Positions 48,795 through 58,783 of a stretch of DNA of 64,000 bases are shown piece by piece. The first letter of the stretch is position 1, and every line of letters starts with the position of its first letter. This DNA is from Nitrososphaerota archaeon (GTDB lineage Archaea; Thermoproteota; Nitrososphaeria; Nitrososphaerales; UBA57). The stretch lies in the NCBI GenBank assembly GCA_024860875.1, contig JACPSZ010000001.1, positions 1 through 64,000 of the forward strand, given 5' to 3'. The translations under genes and the position numbers were made by a program. Under the pieces are notes generated by a model. It was given only the letters and a program-made list of their open reading frames with translations. It was not told the origin of the DNA and ran no database searches.

Positions 48795-50306
48795 CTACCG
48801 GCGTAAAGATGCACCCCTTAACCAGTTCAGGTTGTTGCCGTAGATTTCCCGAATGTCTTCCATGTTATAGCGAAGCATTACAAGTCTCTCAAGACCTAGC
48901 CCCCATGCAAGCACAGGATTCTTAACTCCTAGAGGGAGAGTAACTTCTGGCCTGAATATTCCCATGCCTCCCAGTTCCAGCCATTTGTCGAGGTTGTCGA
49001 AATACACCATAGATTGCAGTGATGGTTCAGTATATGGGAAGTATGTAGGCCAGAACTTTGTCTTCTGGAAGCCGAGTTTTTGGTAGAACTTACCCAGCAG
49101 GCCCATTATGTCCCTCAAGGTGACATTCTTACCAACAACAATTCCCTCTACCTGATGGAATTCGACTATGTGCTTGTAGCTGACCTTCTCGTTTCTGAAT
49201 ACTCTTCCAACTGAAAATACCCTCGCTTCTTCTGGTTTAGTATCTGCTAGATACCTAACAGTGGTACATGTAGTATGAGTTCTGAGTACGGTTCTTTCTG
49301 CCTCCTCGAGTTTCCATTTGTATCCCCAGCCCTTTGAGCCAGTCCCTCCTCCGTTGATGTGAGCATTTGAAACGCTCTGCAAGATCGGTGGAGACGCTGG
49401 GTTCCTGCTCTGCTCCCCTGCAAGATAGAAGGTATCCTGCATTTCTCTTGACGGATGGTCTTGAGGAGTGAAAAGTGCATCAAAGTTCCAGAAGCTTGAC
49501 TGTACCAATGCACCTTCAATTTCCTCGAAACCCATTGAAACGAAGATCTCTCTGACTTCGTCTATGAAATTTTGAAGAGGGTGCTTCTTGCCGGGGAATA
49601 TTGCAGGGGCTTGCTCCTCGACATTTAGGGGCCTGAAACTTGCCTCCTTCCACTTGCCTGAAACTACGATTCCTGATGTCAAAACATCAATCTCATTTTC
49701 AATTCTAACTTCAACTGGGACTTTGGCACCAGCATCAGTCAGCTTTAAAGTTTGAATCTGTATAGTTTTTAGTTGGATGAAGTTCGGTCTCTTTGAAAGA
49801 GTTGTCAGCACTTTCTTCTCTTCTGCAGTCAAAGATTCAAGCAAAACAGGTTTGCGCGACAGCTTCGATAGCAGTTTTTCATCATCCGTTGGTGGAGGGA
49901 TGGATTTCAGTAGCACCAATGTTTTGTCAGCCTCTTTCTTCATCTCTATCCAGCCCAGAGCTCTTGCAGCTCCCAATGCTCCTGAGAAAACACCCTCGTC
50001 AAGTCCGGATAACCTTGCTAAATCCTGCAGGGATGCAATTTTCCTCTCAACAAGCGTCGCTAGAATCTTCCTTTCAGGCAGACCTTCGGCAACAGCTTTC
50101 CTACCTTCATCTCCTATTGCAATTTCAAAAATTTTCTGCTGAGAAATTTCTACATAGTTCTTCTCCTTCAACCACTCTAGTGCCCTCCTTACCTGGTCAG
50201 CCCCTATCTCTGCCTTGATGCAGATTTCCTCAATTGTAGCTGACTGTGAATTTTGAAGGACATGCAGAACCTTCTTTTCGAGAGTGTGCAATGGCGTTGA
50301 ACTCAA
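48795..50306 (-). CDS. pheS: phenylalanyl-tRNA synthetase alpha subunit
   Basis: 'WNFDALFTPQDHPSREMQDTFYL', 'LELGGMGIFRPEVTLPLG'. Confidence 0.96.
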   Translation of the reverse strand: MSSTPLHTLEKKVLHVLQNSQSATIEEICIKAEIGADQVRRALEWLKEKNYVEISQQKIFEIAIGDEGRKAVAEGLPERKILATLVERKIASLQDLARLSGLDEGVFSGALGAARALGWIEMKKEADKTLVLLKSIPPPTDDEKLLSKLSRKPVLLESLTAEEKKVLTTLSKRPNFIQLKTIQIQTLKLTDAGAKVPVEVRIENEIDVLTSGIVVSGKWKEASFRPLNVEEQAPAIFPGKKHPLQNFIDEVREIFVSMGFEEIEGALVQSSFWNFDALFTPQDHPSREMQDTFYLAGEQSRNPASPPILQSVSNAHINGGGTGSKGWGYKWKLEEAERTVLRTHTTCTTVRYLADTKPEEARVFSVGRVFRNEKVSYKHIVEFHQVEGIVVGKNVTLRDIMGLLGKFYQKLGFQKTKFWPTYFPYTEPSLQSMVYFDNLDKWLELGGMGIFRPEVTLPLGVKNPVLAWGLGLERLVMLRYNMEDIREIYGNNLNWLRGASLRR

Positions 50307-50313
50307 AGAAAAT

Positions 50314-51441
50314 CTAGTCCTTTACCATGAACTTGTCAAGCATCCCCTTGGCCTTCTCCCTCTTCTTCTGGTGCTCCTTCAGAAAGGGCTTTAGCTTGGA
50401 GGCAAAGATCATCTTGCATTCTCCGCAGAGCATCTTGCCCGTCTTGCAGTCGTCGTAAAGTTTCTTTAGTTCTTTATCATCAGGGACAAAAAGGAATTCG
50501 TAATTATGATAAACAGGGCATATGTCGGCTCTCCCTCCAAGCCTCCTCTGCTCTTCTGCAGTATCCCTCCCTCCCGTGTAGGAGCTCATTATCTTCTTGA
50601 CAGCGACATCAGGATCATCAGTAGTGAAGATCGCAGTCTCTGGTTCGCTCGCGCTCATCTTCCCTCCCTTTCCTAAACCCGGTACGAGCTTGTTGTGAAT
50701 CTGTGCAGGCTTATAGTATCCTAGCTTTGGGGCAACTTCCCTAGCTATGCCTCTCCAGTATGGGTCTTGATCGATCGATGCAGGGATCAAGCAGGGAATG
50801 TTCTTACCCTCCAATACAGATGGCAAGAAGCAGGGTGCAGCCTGCAGGGCTGGAAAGAAAATCATCCCTATGTTAGTAGTGTTCTGGAAGCCGAATACCG
50901 CTTTGACAGTTGAGAAATTCACGTGCTTTGCAATCTCCAGAGCAATCTTGTACAACGTCTTGACGTATTCTACGTTTGAGAAGATGAAGGTCTTTTTAGG
51001 GTCGAAGCCCAGCGCTATGACATCAAGGGCATTTTCATAGGTGAAGCTCATTGTAGTCTTGAGTGAAAGTTCCTGATTGAAGAGGAACTTCTCATCATCT
51101 GTCATCTGGAAGTATAATTCAGCTCCGAATCTATCCTGCAACCATTTGGTAAATATCCAAGGCACTAGGTGGCCCAGATGCGTGTGCCCAGAGGGCCCCC
51201 TGCCAGTGTAAAGGAAGAACTTCTCTCCCGCTTCATATCTATCAAGTATCCAGTTCATGTCCCTGTGCGAGAAAAACAAACCTCTCTTCAGGAATAGGTG
51301 CAGTTCCCCCGCATCCTTCTTTATCCTCTCCAGAAGTTCACTATCAACCTTCGTCGTCCCAAAATCCCTGATTAGCCTTTCATAATCTATCTCTCCCCTT
51401 ACCTCCCACGGGGTGACGACGAACTCTTTCTCCTCGCTCAA
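50314..51441 (-). CDS. trpS: tryptophanyl-tRNA synthetase
   Basis: 'LYTGRGPSGHTHLGHLVPW', 'KMSASEP'. Confidence 0.96.
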   Translation of the reverse strand: MSEEKEFVVTPWEVRGEIDYERLIRDFGTTKVDSELLERIKKDAGELHLFLKRGLFFSHRDMNWILDRYEAGEKFFLYTGRGPSGHTHLGHLVPWIFTKWLQDRFGAELYFQMTDDEKFLFNQELSLKTTMSFTYENALDVIALGFDPKKTFIFSNVEYVKTLYKIALEIAKHVNFSTVKAVFGFQNTTNIGMIFFPALQAAPCFLPSVLEGKNIPCLIPASIDQDPYWRGIAREVAPKLGYYKPAQIHNKLVPGLGKGGKMSASEPETAIFTTDDPDVAVKKIMSSYTGGRDTAEEQRRLGGRADICPVYHNYEFLFVPDDKELKKLYDDCKTGKMLCGECKMIFASKLKPFLKEHQKKREKAKGMLDKFMVKD

Positions 51442-51472
51442 ACCGCTATCAGGCCTTTAGGCAACTGCAGAA

Positions 51473-51949
51473 CTAAATTCGCTTTAGAACCTTTCCCTCT
51501 TTGTCAATTTCTCCTCTTCTGATCCTCGTGCTTGAAATCGGCTTGCCATCCTGAGCCGCAACGAAATCCATTATGACAGTTTCAAGAGGCTTTAGACCTC
51601 TCTTTGACCGCTCTTTATTTGCCATCCCAACTCTGAGAGCAGTTTCCTTCGTCACTACTATTGCTTGGACATCTTCCTCGATTACTGCAGGGCCAAAATA
51701 ATCTTCGAGCTTGTGTATTTCATATCTACGCTTTGGAAACTTGGCACTTAGGAAACTCTTGAGAGCTACAATTCTCTCCTGATAGGGCTGGTCTGTGCGC
51801 TTTGCAAGCTTGGCAGCAAAAACATCTGACGTGATTCCTATGATCACTTTTCTACCTACTTCAAAGCATCTTAAGATCAGGGCTTCATGGCCTCTATGGA
51901 AATGGTCAAAGGTGCCTCCCACAGCAACAACCGAATACTTTCTGCTCAA
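51473..51949 (-). CDS. coaD: phosphopantetheine adenylyltransferase (archaeal type)
   Basis: 'VAVGGTFDHFHRGHEALILRCFEVG', 'ISSTRIRRGEID'. Confidence 0.92.
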   Translation of the reverse strand: MSRKYSVVAVGGTFDHFHRGHEALILRCFEVGRKVIIGITSDVFAAKLAKRTDQPYQERIVALKSFLSAKFPKRRYEIHKLEDYFGPAVIEEDVQAIVVTKETALRVGMANKERSKRGLKPLETVIMDFVAAQDGKPISSTRIRRGEIDKEGKVLKRI

Positions 51950-51994
51950 AGCGGGGAATGGTTAAAACCCCTTGAATTTCAGTTTTAGCTGTAG

Positions 51995-52900
51995 ATGTCG
52001 CAGGTTTCGATACCACAGGAGTACTTCAAGGCTGGTAAGATTGCAGGAGAGGTTAGGGAAGCGGTAAGGAAGCGCTCACTGCTGGGCATGTCACTTCTGG
52101 AGATTTGCAACTTCGTTGAAGGGATGTCGAGGCAGAAGGGAGCAGAACCGGCTTTCCCATGCTGCGTCTCAATAAATAGCACAGCGGCACACTACAGTGC
52201 TCTGCTTGAGAACGAATACGTGCTGAAAGAGGGCGATATCATCAAGATAGACATGGGCTCGCATATCAATGGCTATCTCGTCGATACTGCAATAACAATG
52301 TCATACAACCCTGAATACGATTCTCTGGTTCAAGCCACTGAAACTTCGCTCAACGCTGCGATAAAGGCTGCAAAAGAAGATGTGCCTGTGGGCTACATCG
52401 GCAAAGTAATCGAAGACACTGCAAAGAGCTGGGGCTTCAAAACAATATCAAATCTTTCTGGCCATTCCATCGAGCAATACAGAATCCATGCAGGAGTCTC
52501 GATTCCAAACGTATGGATTTCTGCAAACAGCAAGCTCAAAGCCAACACTATCTATGCTATAGAGCCCTTCTTGACCGTGCCCGAAGGGGCAGGGTATGTC
52601 GTGGAGGGCTCTGCAAAGCCGATCTATGCAATGTCTTCACGAAAGAAGACCAACGACAAGAAACTTGATGAGGTTGTGGATGAGATATGGAACACAAGGA
52701 GAACCCTTCCGTTCACTCCCAGATGGTACTGGGACAAGTTCCCTAAAGCAGAGCTCAGTAAGATGCTCGATAAACTAGTGAAGATGAGGATTTTTAGGGT
52801 CTATCCAGACCTAATAGAAGCAAGAGGGGGATTCGTGGCGCAGTTCGAGCATACGATCGTACCTACGTCTACTGGGGCTATAGTACTAACTCAGGCTTAG
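51995..52900 (+). CDS. map: type II methionine aminopeptidase
   Basis: 'FPCCVSINSTAAHYSA', 'DIIKIDMGSHINGYLVDTA', 'LSGHSIEQYRIHAG'. Confidence 0.95.
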   Translation: MSQVSIPQEYFKAGKIAGEVREAVRKRSLLGMSLLEICNFVEGMSRQKGAEPAFPCCVSINSTAAHYSALLENEYVLKEGDIIKIDMGSHINGYLVDTAITMSYNPEYDSLVQATETSLNAAIKAAKEDVPVGYIGKVIEDTAKSWGFKTISNLSGHSIEQYRIHAGVSIPNVWISANSKLKANTIYAIEPFLTVPEGAGYVVEGSAKPIYAMSSRKKTNDKKLDEVVDEIWNTRRTLPFTPRWYWDKFPKAELSKMLDKLVKMRIFRVYPDLIEARGGFVAQFEHTIVPTSTGAIVLTQA

Positions 52901-53103
52901 CGACGAGGCGGCTGCTCTGCAAATATAGCAATTATCATGGTATTACCCTTGCAGCTCTGGCATGGGTTTCCTGCAGCGAATACATAGTCACCCATCTTGA
53001 AGGCCCTCTTGTTCTTCATGTGGCAGTTCAGACATTCGTCAACAGTAAAGACGGGCAGTTTCATCCTCTTCTCAGAAGTCGTCATTGGTATAGGTGCAGC
53101 CAT
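52897..53103 (-). CDS. small zinc-finger protein
   Basis: 68 aa; 'DECLNCHMKNKR...NPCQSCKGNTM'. Confidence 0.75.
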   Translation of the reverse strand: MAAPIPMTTSEKRMKLPVFTVDECLNCHMKNKRAFKMGDYVFAAGNPCQSCKGNTMIIAIFAEQPPRR

Positions 53104-54242
53104 TACTGGCCAACTCCCAGCGAATTGCCAACTCCGACGATGAGAACCTTATCACCTTCCTTTGTCTTTTCTTCGATAATCCTATTCAACAAAGCGTGAA
53201 CCTTCTCCGCGGAGTCCGCGATCTCCTTCTTCATGACTGAGATCGCGTCCACTATTGACTGCTTGATAACGATAGCATAGAGAGGTATGTTGTGCTTTGT
53301 TGCCACTGCCTCGATCTTGAACCTGTCAACTCCAATGCCTCCTATGGCAGCTCCTATCCCTTCTGCAATGTCGCCTGTCTTCTCTCCCTCCAGCTTCAAT
53401 GCTGCGTCAATCATGACTATTGTGTTAAGTTCGATCTTCGTCTCCTCTATCATCTTCTGTATTGCCGTACCTGGCTGGCCGACATTGCCTCCCGGTCCTT
53501 CTGCCTTCAGCAAATACAGCGTCCTTCCGTTCATAATGCCTTCGCTGTATACCGTGTCCCGTGCAACGTTCTTCTTCTCCTTGCCGAGCATCATCTTCCC
53601 TATTATCATGGGGCCGATGCCATCACCTATGGGTTGAACCTGCTTGAAAGCGTCAATGGCTCCAATCAGCGCATCGGCTTCTTGCAAGATCAGCGGCATT
53701 ATCATTTGCAGTTGAACCAGAACATAGATACTCTTCGTCCTGTCGCCAAGAAGGTAGAAGTGTCTAACAATTTTGTATATGTAGTTCAACGATGTTGCAA
53801 CTTCGATCATGTTCTCGATGGTGCTCGTCCTTACGGGGTCCACTGCTGGGGCTATCTTCTTGACCTCTGCCCTGACCCTCTCGTCTCTTAGCGTGACAAT
53901 ATGCTCAAGTTTCTGCATTACGCCGCTGGGGTCGATATCGACGGGCATGATGGTGAAGTATTCCAAGAACTGGTCGACGCGGTTTGTAATCTCTGGAGAT
54001 TGACCAACGGTAGTTGTGAGATAGTCTATGGCTTCCTTGCGCGACCTCTCCTTCATGCCCTGCAGCTTCTTCACCGAGCGAGATATTTCATTAAGAATCA
54101 GCATCGTCTGGAACCTCTGTCCATAAAGAAGGAAGATGAAGAACGGAACGTAGAATAGTAACAAACTTAAGATTGGGTTAGACAGTAAGCTGTCTTGTGG
54201 CACTAACTGCAATGGTGCGAATCCGAGCACTAAATCTCTCAA
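53103..54242 (-). CDS. DUF1512 family protein
   Basis: 379 aa; N-terminal TM, 'GIGAAIGGIGVDRFKIE'; recognised from archaeal DUF1512 members. Confidence 0.75.
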   Translation of the reverse strand: MRDLVLGFAPLQLVPQDSLLSNPILSLLLFYVPFFIFLLYGQRFQTMLILNEISRSVKKLQGMKERSRKEAIDYLTTTVGQSPEITNRVDQFLEYFTIMPVDIDPSGVMQKLEHIVTLRDERVRAEVKKIAPAVDPVRTSTIENMIEVATSLNYIYKIVRHFYLLGDRTKSIYVLVQLQMIMPLILQEADALIGAIDAFKQVQPIGDGIGPMIIGKMMLGKEKKNVARDTVYSEGIMNGRTLYLLKAEGPGGNVGQPGTAIQKMIEETKIELNTIVMIDAALKLEGEKTGDIAEGIGAAIGGIGVDRFKIEAVATKHNIPLYAIVIKQSIVDAISVMKKEIADSAEKVHALLNRIIEEKTKEGDKVLIVGVGNSLGVGQ

Positions 54243-54318
54243 AATATCACTATCTTTTGATTGTTATCATAACTGCAATAATCCCTTGATAAAAGGGTTT
54301 TTGATTTGAGAGAATAGG

Positions 54319-54433
54319 CGCCGGCACCACTGCTTCGCAAGACCTCACGGACCTTACTAACACAGTGGCGACAACGGGTTTAACTTCCGGGTTCGGAATG
54401 GGACCGGGTGTGACCCCGCCACTATGGCCGGCT
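54319..54433 (-). rRNA. 5S ribosomal RNA
   Basis: Minus strand GCCGGCCATAGTGGCGGGGTCACACCCGGTCCCATTCCGAACCCGGAAGTTAAACCCG...GTGGTGCCGGCG. Confidence 0.95.
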
Positions 54434-54524
54434 AGAACGTTATGGAAAAAGCGGGAGTACATTAAGTTTGCCATTGTGCTTCTGCATGCAAAAGTCCCCC
54501 CCATATAAAACGCCAAAGATGAGA

Positions 54525-54980
54525 TTATTTTCTTGGGAACTTGGTTGGTTTGACTGTAAGAGCCATTACTATTGCATTGGAGCCATCTGGATAGTATTTC
54601 CTTAACGAGGATATTTTCTTGAAACTGTGAGCAGAATAAAATGAAACTGCTTCTTGATTTCTTACGGAGACCTGCAGTTCAACGTTATTGATATTCTCGG
54701 GAAGGCTCTGCAGAGCAGCCTCTAGCAGCATCGAGCCTATGCCTTTTCTTCTGTATCCATGATCGACGGCAATTGAAACTATTGTAGCCTTAGCTTCATC
54801 ATAAGAAAAGATGATGTAGCCTGCAATTTTTTCTCCGTCTCTGGCTACCAAGAAACCCGCATTATCCGTAACAATGTAATACCAAAAAGTCTGCTTGTTA
54901 TAGGGAAACTTGAATGAGCGCCTTTCAATTTCGAGTATTGCATCTATGTCTTCATACCCGCACTTGCTGATTTCTATCAT
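54525..54980 (-). CDS. GNAT N-acetyltransferase (RimI-like)
   Basis: 'IVSIAVDHGYRRKGIGSMLLEAAL'. Confidence 0.9.
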   Translation of the reverse strand: MIEISKCGYEDIDAILEIERRSFKFPYNKQTFWYYIVTDNAGFLVARDGEKIAGYIIFSYDEAKATIVSIAVDHGYRRKGIGSMLLEAALQSLPENINNVELQVSVRNQEAVSFYSAHSFKKISSLRKYYPDGSNAIVMALTVKPTKFPRK

Positions 54981-55569
54981 TTGTTTTCAGTTTCCTAGAA
55001 ACGTGCAGATTTTCTTCGATGAAGAAGCGCCATTTTTTATCAACAGCTCTGACTATCCCTATCCTTGAGGACTTTCCGATTTTAGAATTCATTTTATCAT
55101 TTGATCTTGCAATGTAAAGCTCTCCCTTCGTACATAGGTCTGCGGAATTTTGTTCCCTTGTTATCTTCAGTGCCTGCGTAAGCTTCCCGGGGCCCGAGCC
55201 TATATTTGTCAAAACTGAAGTCTTCCTGTTCTGCATCATCGATCCTATTCCCTCTATCGGTTGCATTGCCCTGATTAGTACGGCTCCTGCAGGAAGATTA
55301 TCTCTTGCAGTCGCATTTAGGCAGAAATGGTTTCCATAAGTGAAGTAAATGTAGGCACGTCCTTGTTCTCCGAACATTACAGCATTCCTATCTGTCTTTT
55401 TCCGATAGGCATGGCTTGCAGGGTCGTTATGAGCTCCATACGCTTCCGTTTCTACTATCCTTCCGACTAACATTCTGCCATTAACTTCTCTGACGAGCAG
55501 CTTGCCGAGGAGGTCTTTTGCTACTTCTACAGTATCTCTGCAGTAGAACTGCCTGCCAAGAGGCTTCAT
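54952..55569 (-). CDS. 3-methyladenine DNA glycosylase (AAG/MPG family)
   Basis: 'IVETEAYGAHNDPASHAYRKKTDRNAVMFGEQGRAYIYFTYG'. Confidence 0.95.
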   Translation of the reverse strand: MKPLGRQFYCRDTVEVAKDLLGKLLVREVNGRMLVGRIVETEAYGAHNDPASHAYRKKTDRNAVMFGEQGRAYIYFTYGNHFCLNATARDNLPAGAVLIRAMQPIEGIGSMMQNRKTSVLTNIGSGPGKLTQALKITREQNSADLCTKGELYIARSNDKMNSKIGKSSRIGIVRAVDKKWRFFIEENLHVSRKLKTNDRNQQVRV

Positions 55570-55651
55570 CTCTTTGTATTGTCATCCTATTGGATAAAAC
55601 GGTTGCAGTAAAACTAAAAGCCTTATCAAAATCCTATTCTAAATTAGAGTA

Positions 55652-55864
55652 TTGGAAGTAGATTTCAGCTTCAGGAACTATTTCCCCATTGTATGTTTTT
55701 CTAAGGCTGAGGAGAAAGAATTACTGATATCCCTACCTGTCTTTGTTAAGGAATTGATACGCAATGACGGTTTTGAAGTTTCAGATCTGCTCAGCTGGAT
55801 AATGGTGCATGAAACATGCCATACCTTGGAAGACGATGGCTCTTCAACGTTCGAGACTGTATGA
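55652..55864 (+). CDS. small hypothetical protein
   Basis: 70 aa, TTG start, no family recognised. Confidence 0.45.
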   Translation: MEVDFSFRNYFPIVCFSKAEEKELLISLPVFVKELIRNDGFEVSDLLSWIMVHETCHTLEDDGSSTFETV

Positions 55865-55905
55865 TACGTAAGCCTTTTTACTTTATGTAATTGCATGCAA
55901 AGTCA

Positions 55906-56055
55906 GGGGATGTAGCCAAGCAAGGTATGGCGTCAGCTCGTTGCCGCTATGGGCTCCAGAAGATTAACCAAACTTTGGGTCAGCTGATTACAAGATGATG
56001 TAGCTTTGGAGCTGCGGTGACCCGGAGATCGTGGGTTCAAGTCCCACCGTCCCCA
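55906..56055 (+). tRNA. tRNA-Trp(CCA), intron-containing (encoded CCA follows)
   Basis: GGGGATG/CGTCCCC acceptor, GCCA/TGGC D-stem, GGGCTCCAGA anticodon region, ACCCGG 3' arm after about 60-nt intron, GTGGGTTCAAGTCCCAC T-arm. Confidence 0.85.
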
Positions 56056-56437
56056 CCATATCTCTCTACATTTCTGCCTTGAAATCCAGCTTTCGATCGT
56101 CCCTGCTGACCTGTCGAGAAAAACGTTTCTTTTGTAGCTAGGATTGAAACATTTGCGGTATTAATCCACCGATCTTGCAGGAATCTTGGGTTTCGTGTGA
56201 TCTCAAGTGTCAAATGTTCACGAATATATGCTTAGAAATATAGAGGAAGAACTCCAAAGGCGCGTGGCTGAGTTCACCGATCTCTGATTCGTTGACACAG
56301 GGGATTTCTTGCTGAAACTTAGGAAAAGGCTTCATAAATATTCTTCTTTATTTTCAAAATGTAATTTCTGGTTAGGGGCGTGAAGGCTCACAACTTGCAA
56401 TGGTTCTGTGTTCTCTATGCTTGAAGACCAGAGGCCG

Positions 56438-57346
56438 TCACATTGTTTCCAGCAAAGTTATCGAGTAACCTCCCTTCCTGTCAGTTCCATCTCTTGTCTG
56501 ATGATACACATCTTCCATAACTTTCGATCGGAAGTAAGTGGAACTAATGAAGTTGAATAATTTTTCTGCCTTTCTTCCATTCATAGATGTCTCCAACGAC
56601 CCTTCCTCGAATGCTAGACGGTACTGTTCCAGTTCAGCCAACTTTGCTCTTTCAGTTTTTGCATACTCGACGCGGATACAAATGCCTCCCTTTTTCAGTA
56701 AACCATGTAGGTTTCTAGAAACGACCTTGCCTCTTAGTAATGAATCCAACCACATCTGCACATCATCAGCAACTGTTATATCTTCAACATTGGGGTTTCG
56801 CGAGGCCGCAAGAAACTGGGCCACCGCCGCATCCTCTTCATTGCGATAACCATTCTCATAATAACGTTGCTGATCAGTAGAACCCCAAAGAATCTGAGGA
56901 AAGCAGAAAACTATTACATCAGCTTTTCCTTGCGGCAAGGTAAAATCGGGAAGCTCAGTCCTGATTAATTCTACCCATTGTGAGGAATTTGTTCCCAAGC
57001 GTTTTAACCTCTTTTTGGCAAGTTCTAGCATAAAGGCTGACCCGTCAATTCCAGTGAATCGACATTCAGGAAAACGGTTAAGCAGGGGCACAAGCAGATT
57101 CCCCGAGCCACACGCGTAATCAATAACAAGCTTAGGATTATTTTGAAGGAATGAATGAATGTCGTTTGCTATGTTGCTGTACGCATAAGCATGGGGCCGA
57201 TTGTTGCTTAGTTGTTTCCACCATCTTCCGACCTTTCCGTTATATGCTTCGGTCCCAAGTGTCAGCTCATGAATTAAGTCTGTTTGGCCGCGTTTCATGA
57301 ACATATCACTAATCCCATCAAGATATATGGATAGTTTCAACGACAT
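56438..57346 (-). CDS. class I SAM-dependent methyltransferase
   Basis: 'KLVIDYACGSGNLLVPLLNRFPECRFTGIDGSAFML'. Confidence 0.85.
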   Translation of the reverse strand: MSLKLSIYLDGISDMFMKRGQTDLIHELTLGTEAYNGKVGRWWKQLSNNRPHAYAYSNIANDIHSFLQNNPKLVIDYACGSGNLLVPLLNRFPECRFTGIDGSAFMLELAKKRLKRLGTNSSQWVELIRTELPDFTLPQGKADVIVFCFPQILWGSTDQQRYYENGYRNEEDAAVAQFLAASRNPNVEDITVADDVQMWLDSLLRGKVVSRNLHGLLKKGGICIRVEYAKTERAKLAELEQYRLAFEEGSLETSMNGRKAEKLFNFISSTYFRSKVMEDVYHQTRDGTDRKGGYSITLLETM

Positions 57347-57725
57347 TTGACTTCATCAAGTGATCTTAGTTGGTAGATTATACTTTTCTAATACCCGTCC
57401 TCAGCATACTAATCAGTAATCTGGGAGTATCTATTACGATATGCAAAACATATCAAGTCAGCCCGCAGAATCAAGATAATCGCAAACCCAGTCATTAAAG
57501 GAGATGTCATAGATATAGGTCTGCTAAGAGCTACCCTGGTAGAGGTTGGCGATGGCGAAAGGCTTCCTAGAAAGCTACCAAGCACTGCATATGGAGGCTC
57601 ACCGTTAGCTATCTTCAGAATTGCTAGATAGTAGTTCTAAGGTTCTGTTAACTTGATGGGCGATAGCGCGCGCTCGTCAAAAGGCTAAAATGCGAGGAAA
57701 TGCTAAGAGTCTATAGGCAAAAGCG

Positions 57726-57857
57726 ATGCCGAAGTATATGTGTAGTCTCTGCAAGCATATCATAGAGACTGAAGAAACTCCTCTCACATGCGGGAGCTGC
57801 ACTGACCACACCTGTATGTTCGAAGAATACTCTGAAGAAGAACCGGCCGTAACCTAG
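57726..57857 (+). CDS. 43-aa zinc-binding microprotein
   Basis: MPKYMCSLCKHIIETEETPLTCGSCTDHTCMFEEYSEEEPAVT*; two CxxC pairs. Confidence 0.6.
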   Translation: MPKYMCSLCKHIIETEETPLTCGSCTDHTCMFEEYSEEEPAVT

Positions 57858-57982
57858 AGCAAGATACACTCATCGGCGTTTGGGTGCTAAGCGCGGCTCT
57901 CGTGTTGAACACATACTTGTATATCAAAGAACCCATTTCCCAAGTTCTCATGATGAAAGGCTTTGGGGCAGGTCACTATCTC

Positions 57983-58783
57983 TTAGTTTTGTCTCTTTTG
58001 GCAAACTATGAGAGTGACAATTCCACCTGTCATTCTTTTCATGCTCAATAATTCAAGACCTGATTCCGAAGCGAGACTTTCTATCGCAAATTCCCACTTG
58101 CTAGACTTGATCACCTGTGGGAGGAATTCTAGCACGTCCCCGAGTCCTCCATGTATCGGTCTTATTATCCGTGAAAGAATCGGCAGTATGGCAAACACGT
58201 ATAGCCCGACAAGAACTCCTATGGATCCGCTTGGCCGCGAAAAGTCGTAAAATACTGCTGTCCCATCTGCTTTTAGTATCCGTTCAACCTCCTTCAGAAA
58301 CTGAGCCAAATCACAATATTTCAACACATAACAAGAGGTCACTACATCAACAGAGGTGTCCTGCAGAGGGAGCACCTCCGCCAAGCCTTTTACGAAGGTA
58401 ACATTCTCACGATGACTAGATCTCGAAGCTTTGGACATCATTTCGGAATTGATATCGAGACCTATGATGCGTCCATTCGGGCCTATTCTATCTGCTATCC
58501 GAAGTGTCAGAAGCCCCGTTCCAGCAGCGACATCCAACACAGTGTTTCCAGACCTCAAGTTCGCTACGGAGATGAGCCTGGCCTTCCAGGATTTATCAAA
58601 TCCGAGCGTCAGCATTACTAGCGAGCGGTCGTATATCTTGTAGAAGCCCTTAAAGAGGTTGTCCACAAAGTTTTTGTCAATTCCGCCAGATTCAAGCCAA
58701 GGTATCCTCAAATCAACGAATTGCTTACCTAGAAATCTAATTAACTTTTTAAATGCACAAGAATAGATCGCACAATGCAACAT
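57983..58783 (-). CDS. UbiE-like SAM-dependent methyltransferase
   Basis: 'GNTVLDVAAGTGLLTLRIADRIGPNGRIIGLDINSEMM'; start may be internal. Confidence 0.85.
   Translation of the reverse strand: MLHCAIYSCAFKKLIRFLGKQFVDLRIPWLESGGIDKNFVDNLFKGFYKIYDRSLVMLTLGFDKSWKARLISVANLRSGNTVLDVAAGTGLLTLRIADRIGPNGRIIGLDINSEMMSKASRSSHRENVTFVKGLAEVLPLQDTSVDVVTSCYVLKYCDLAQFLKEVERILKADGTAVFYDFSRPSGSIGVLVGLYVFAILPILSRIIRPIHGGLGDVLEFLPQVIKSSKWEFAIESLASESGLELLSMKRMTGGIVTLIVCQKRQN

Noticed and set aside
54250-54516. 88-aa minus-strand ORF
   Set aside because: Lies across the 5S rRNA gene.
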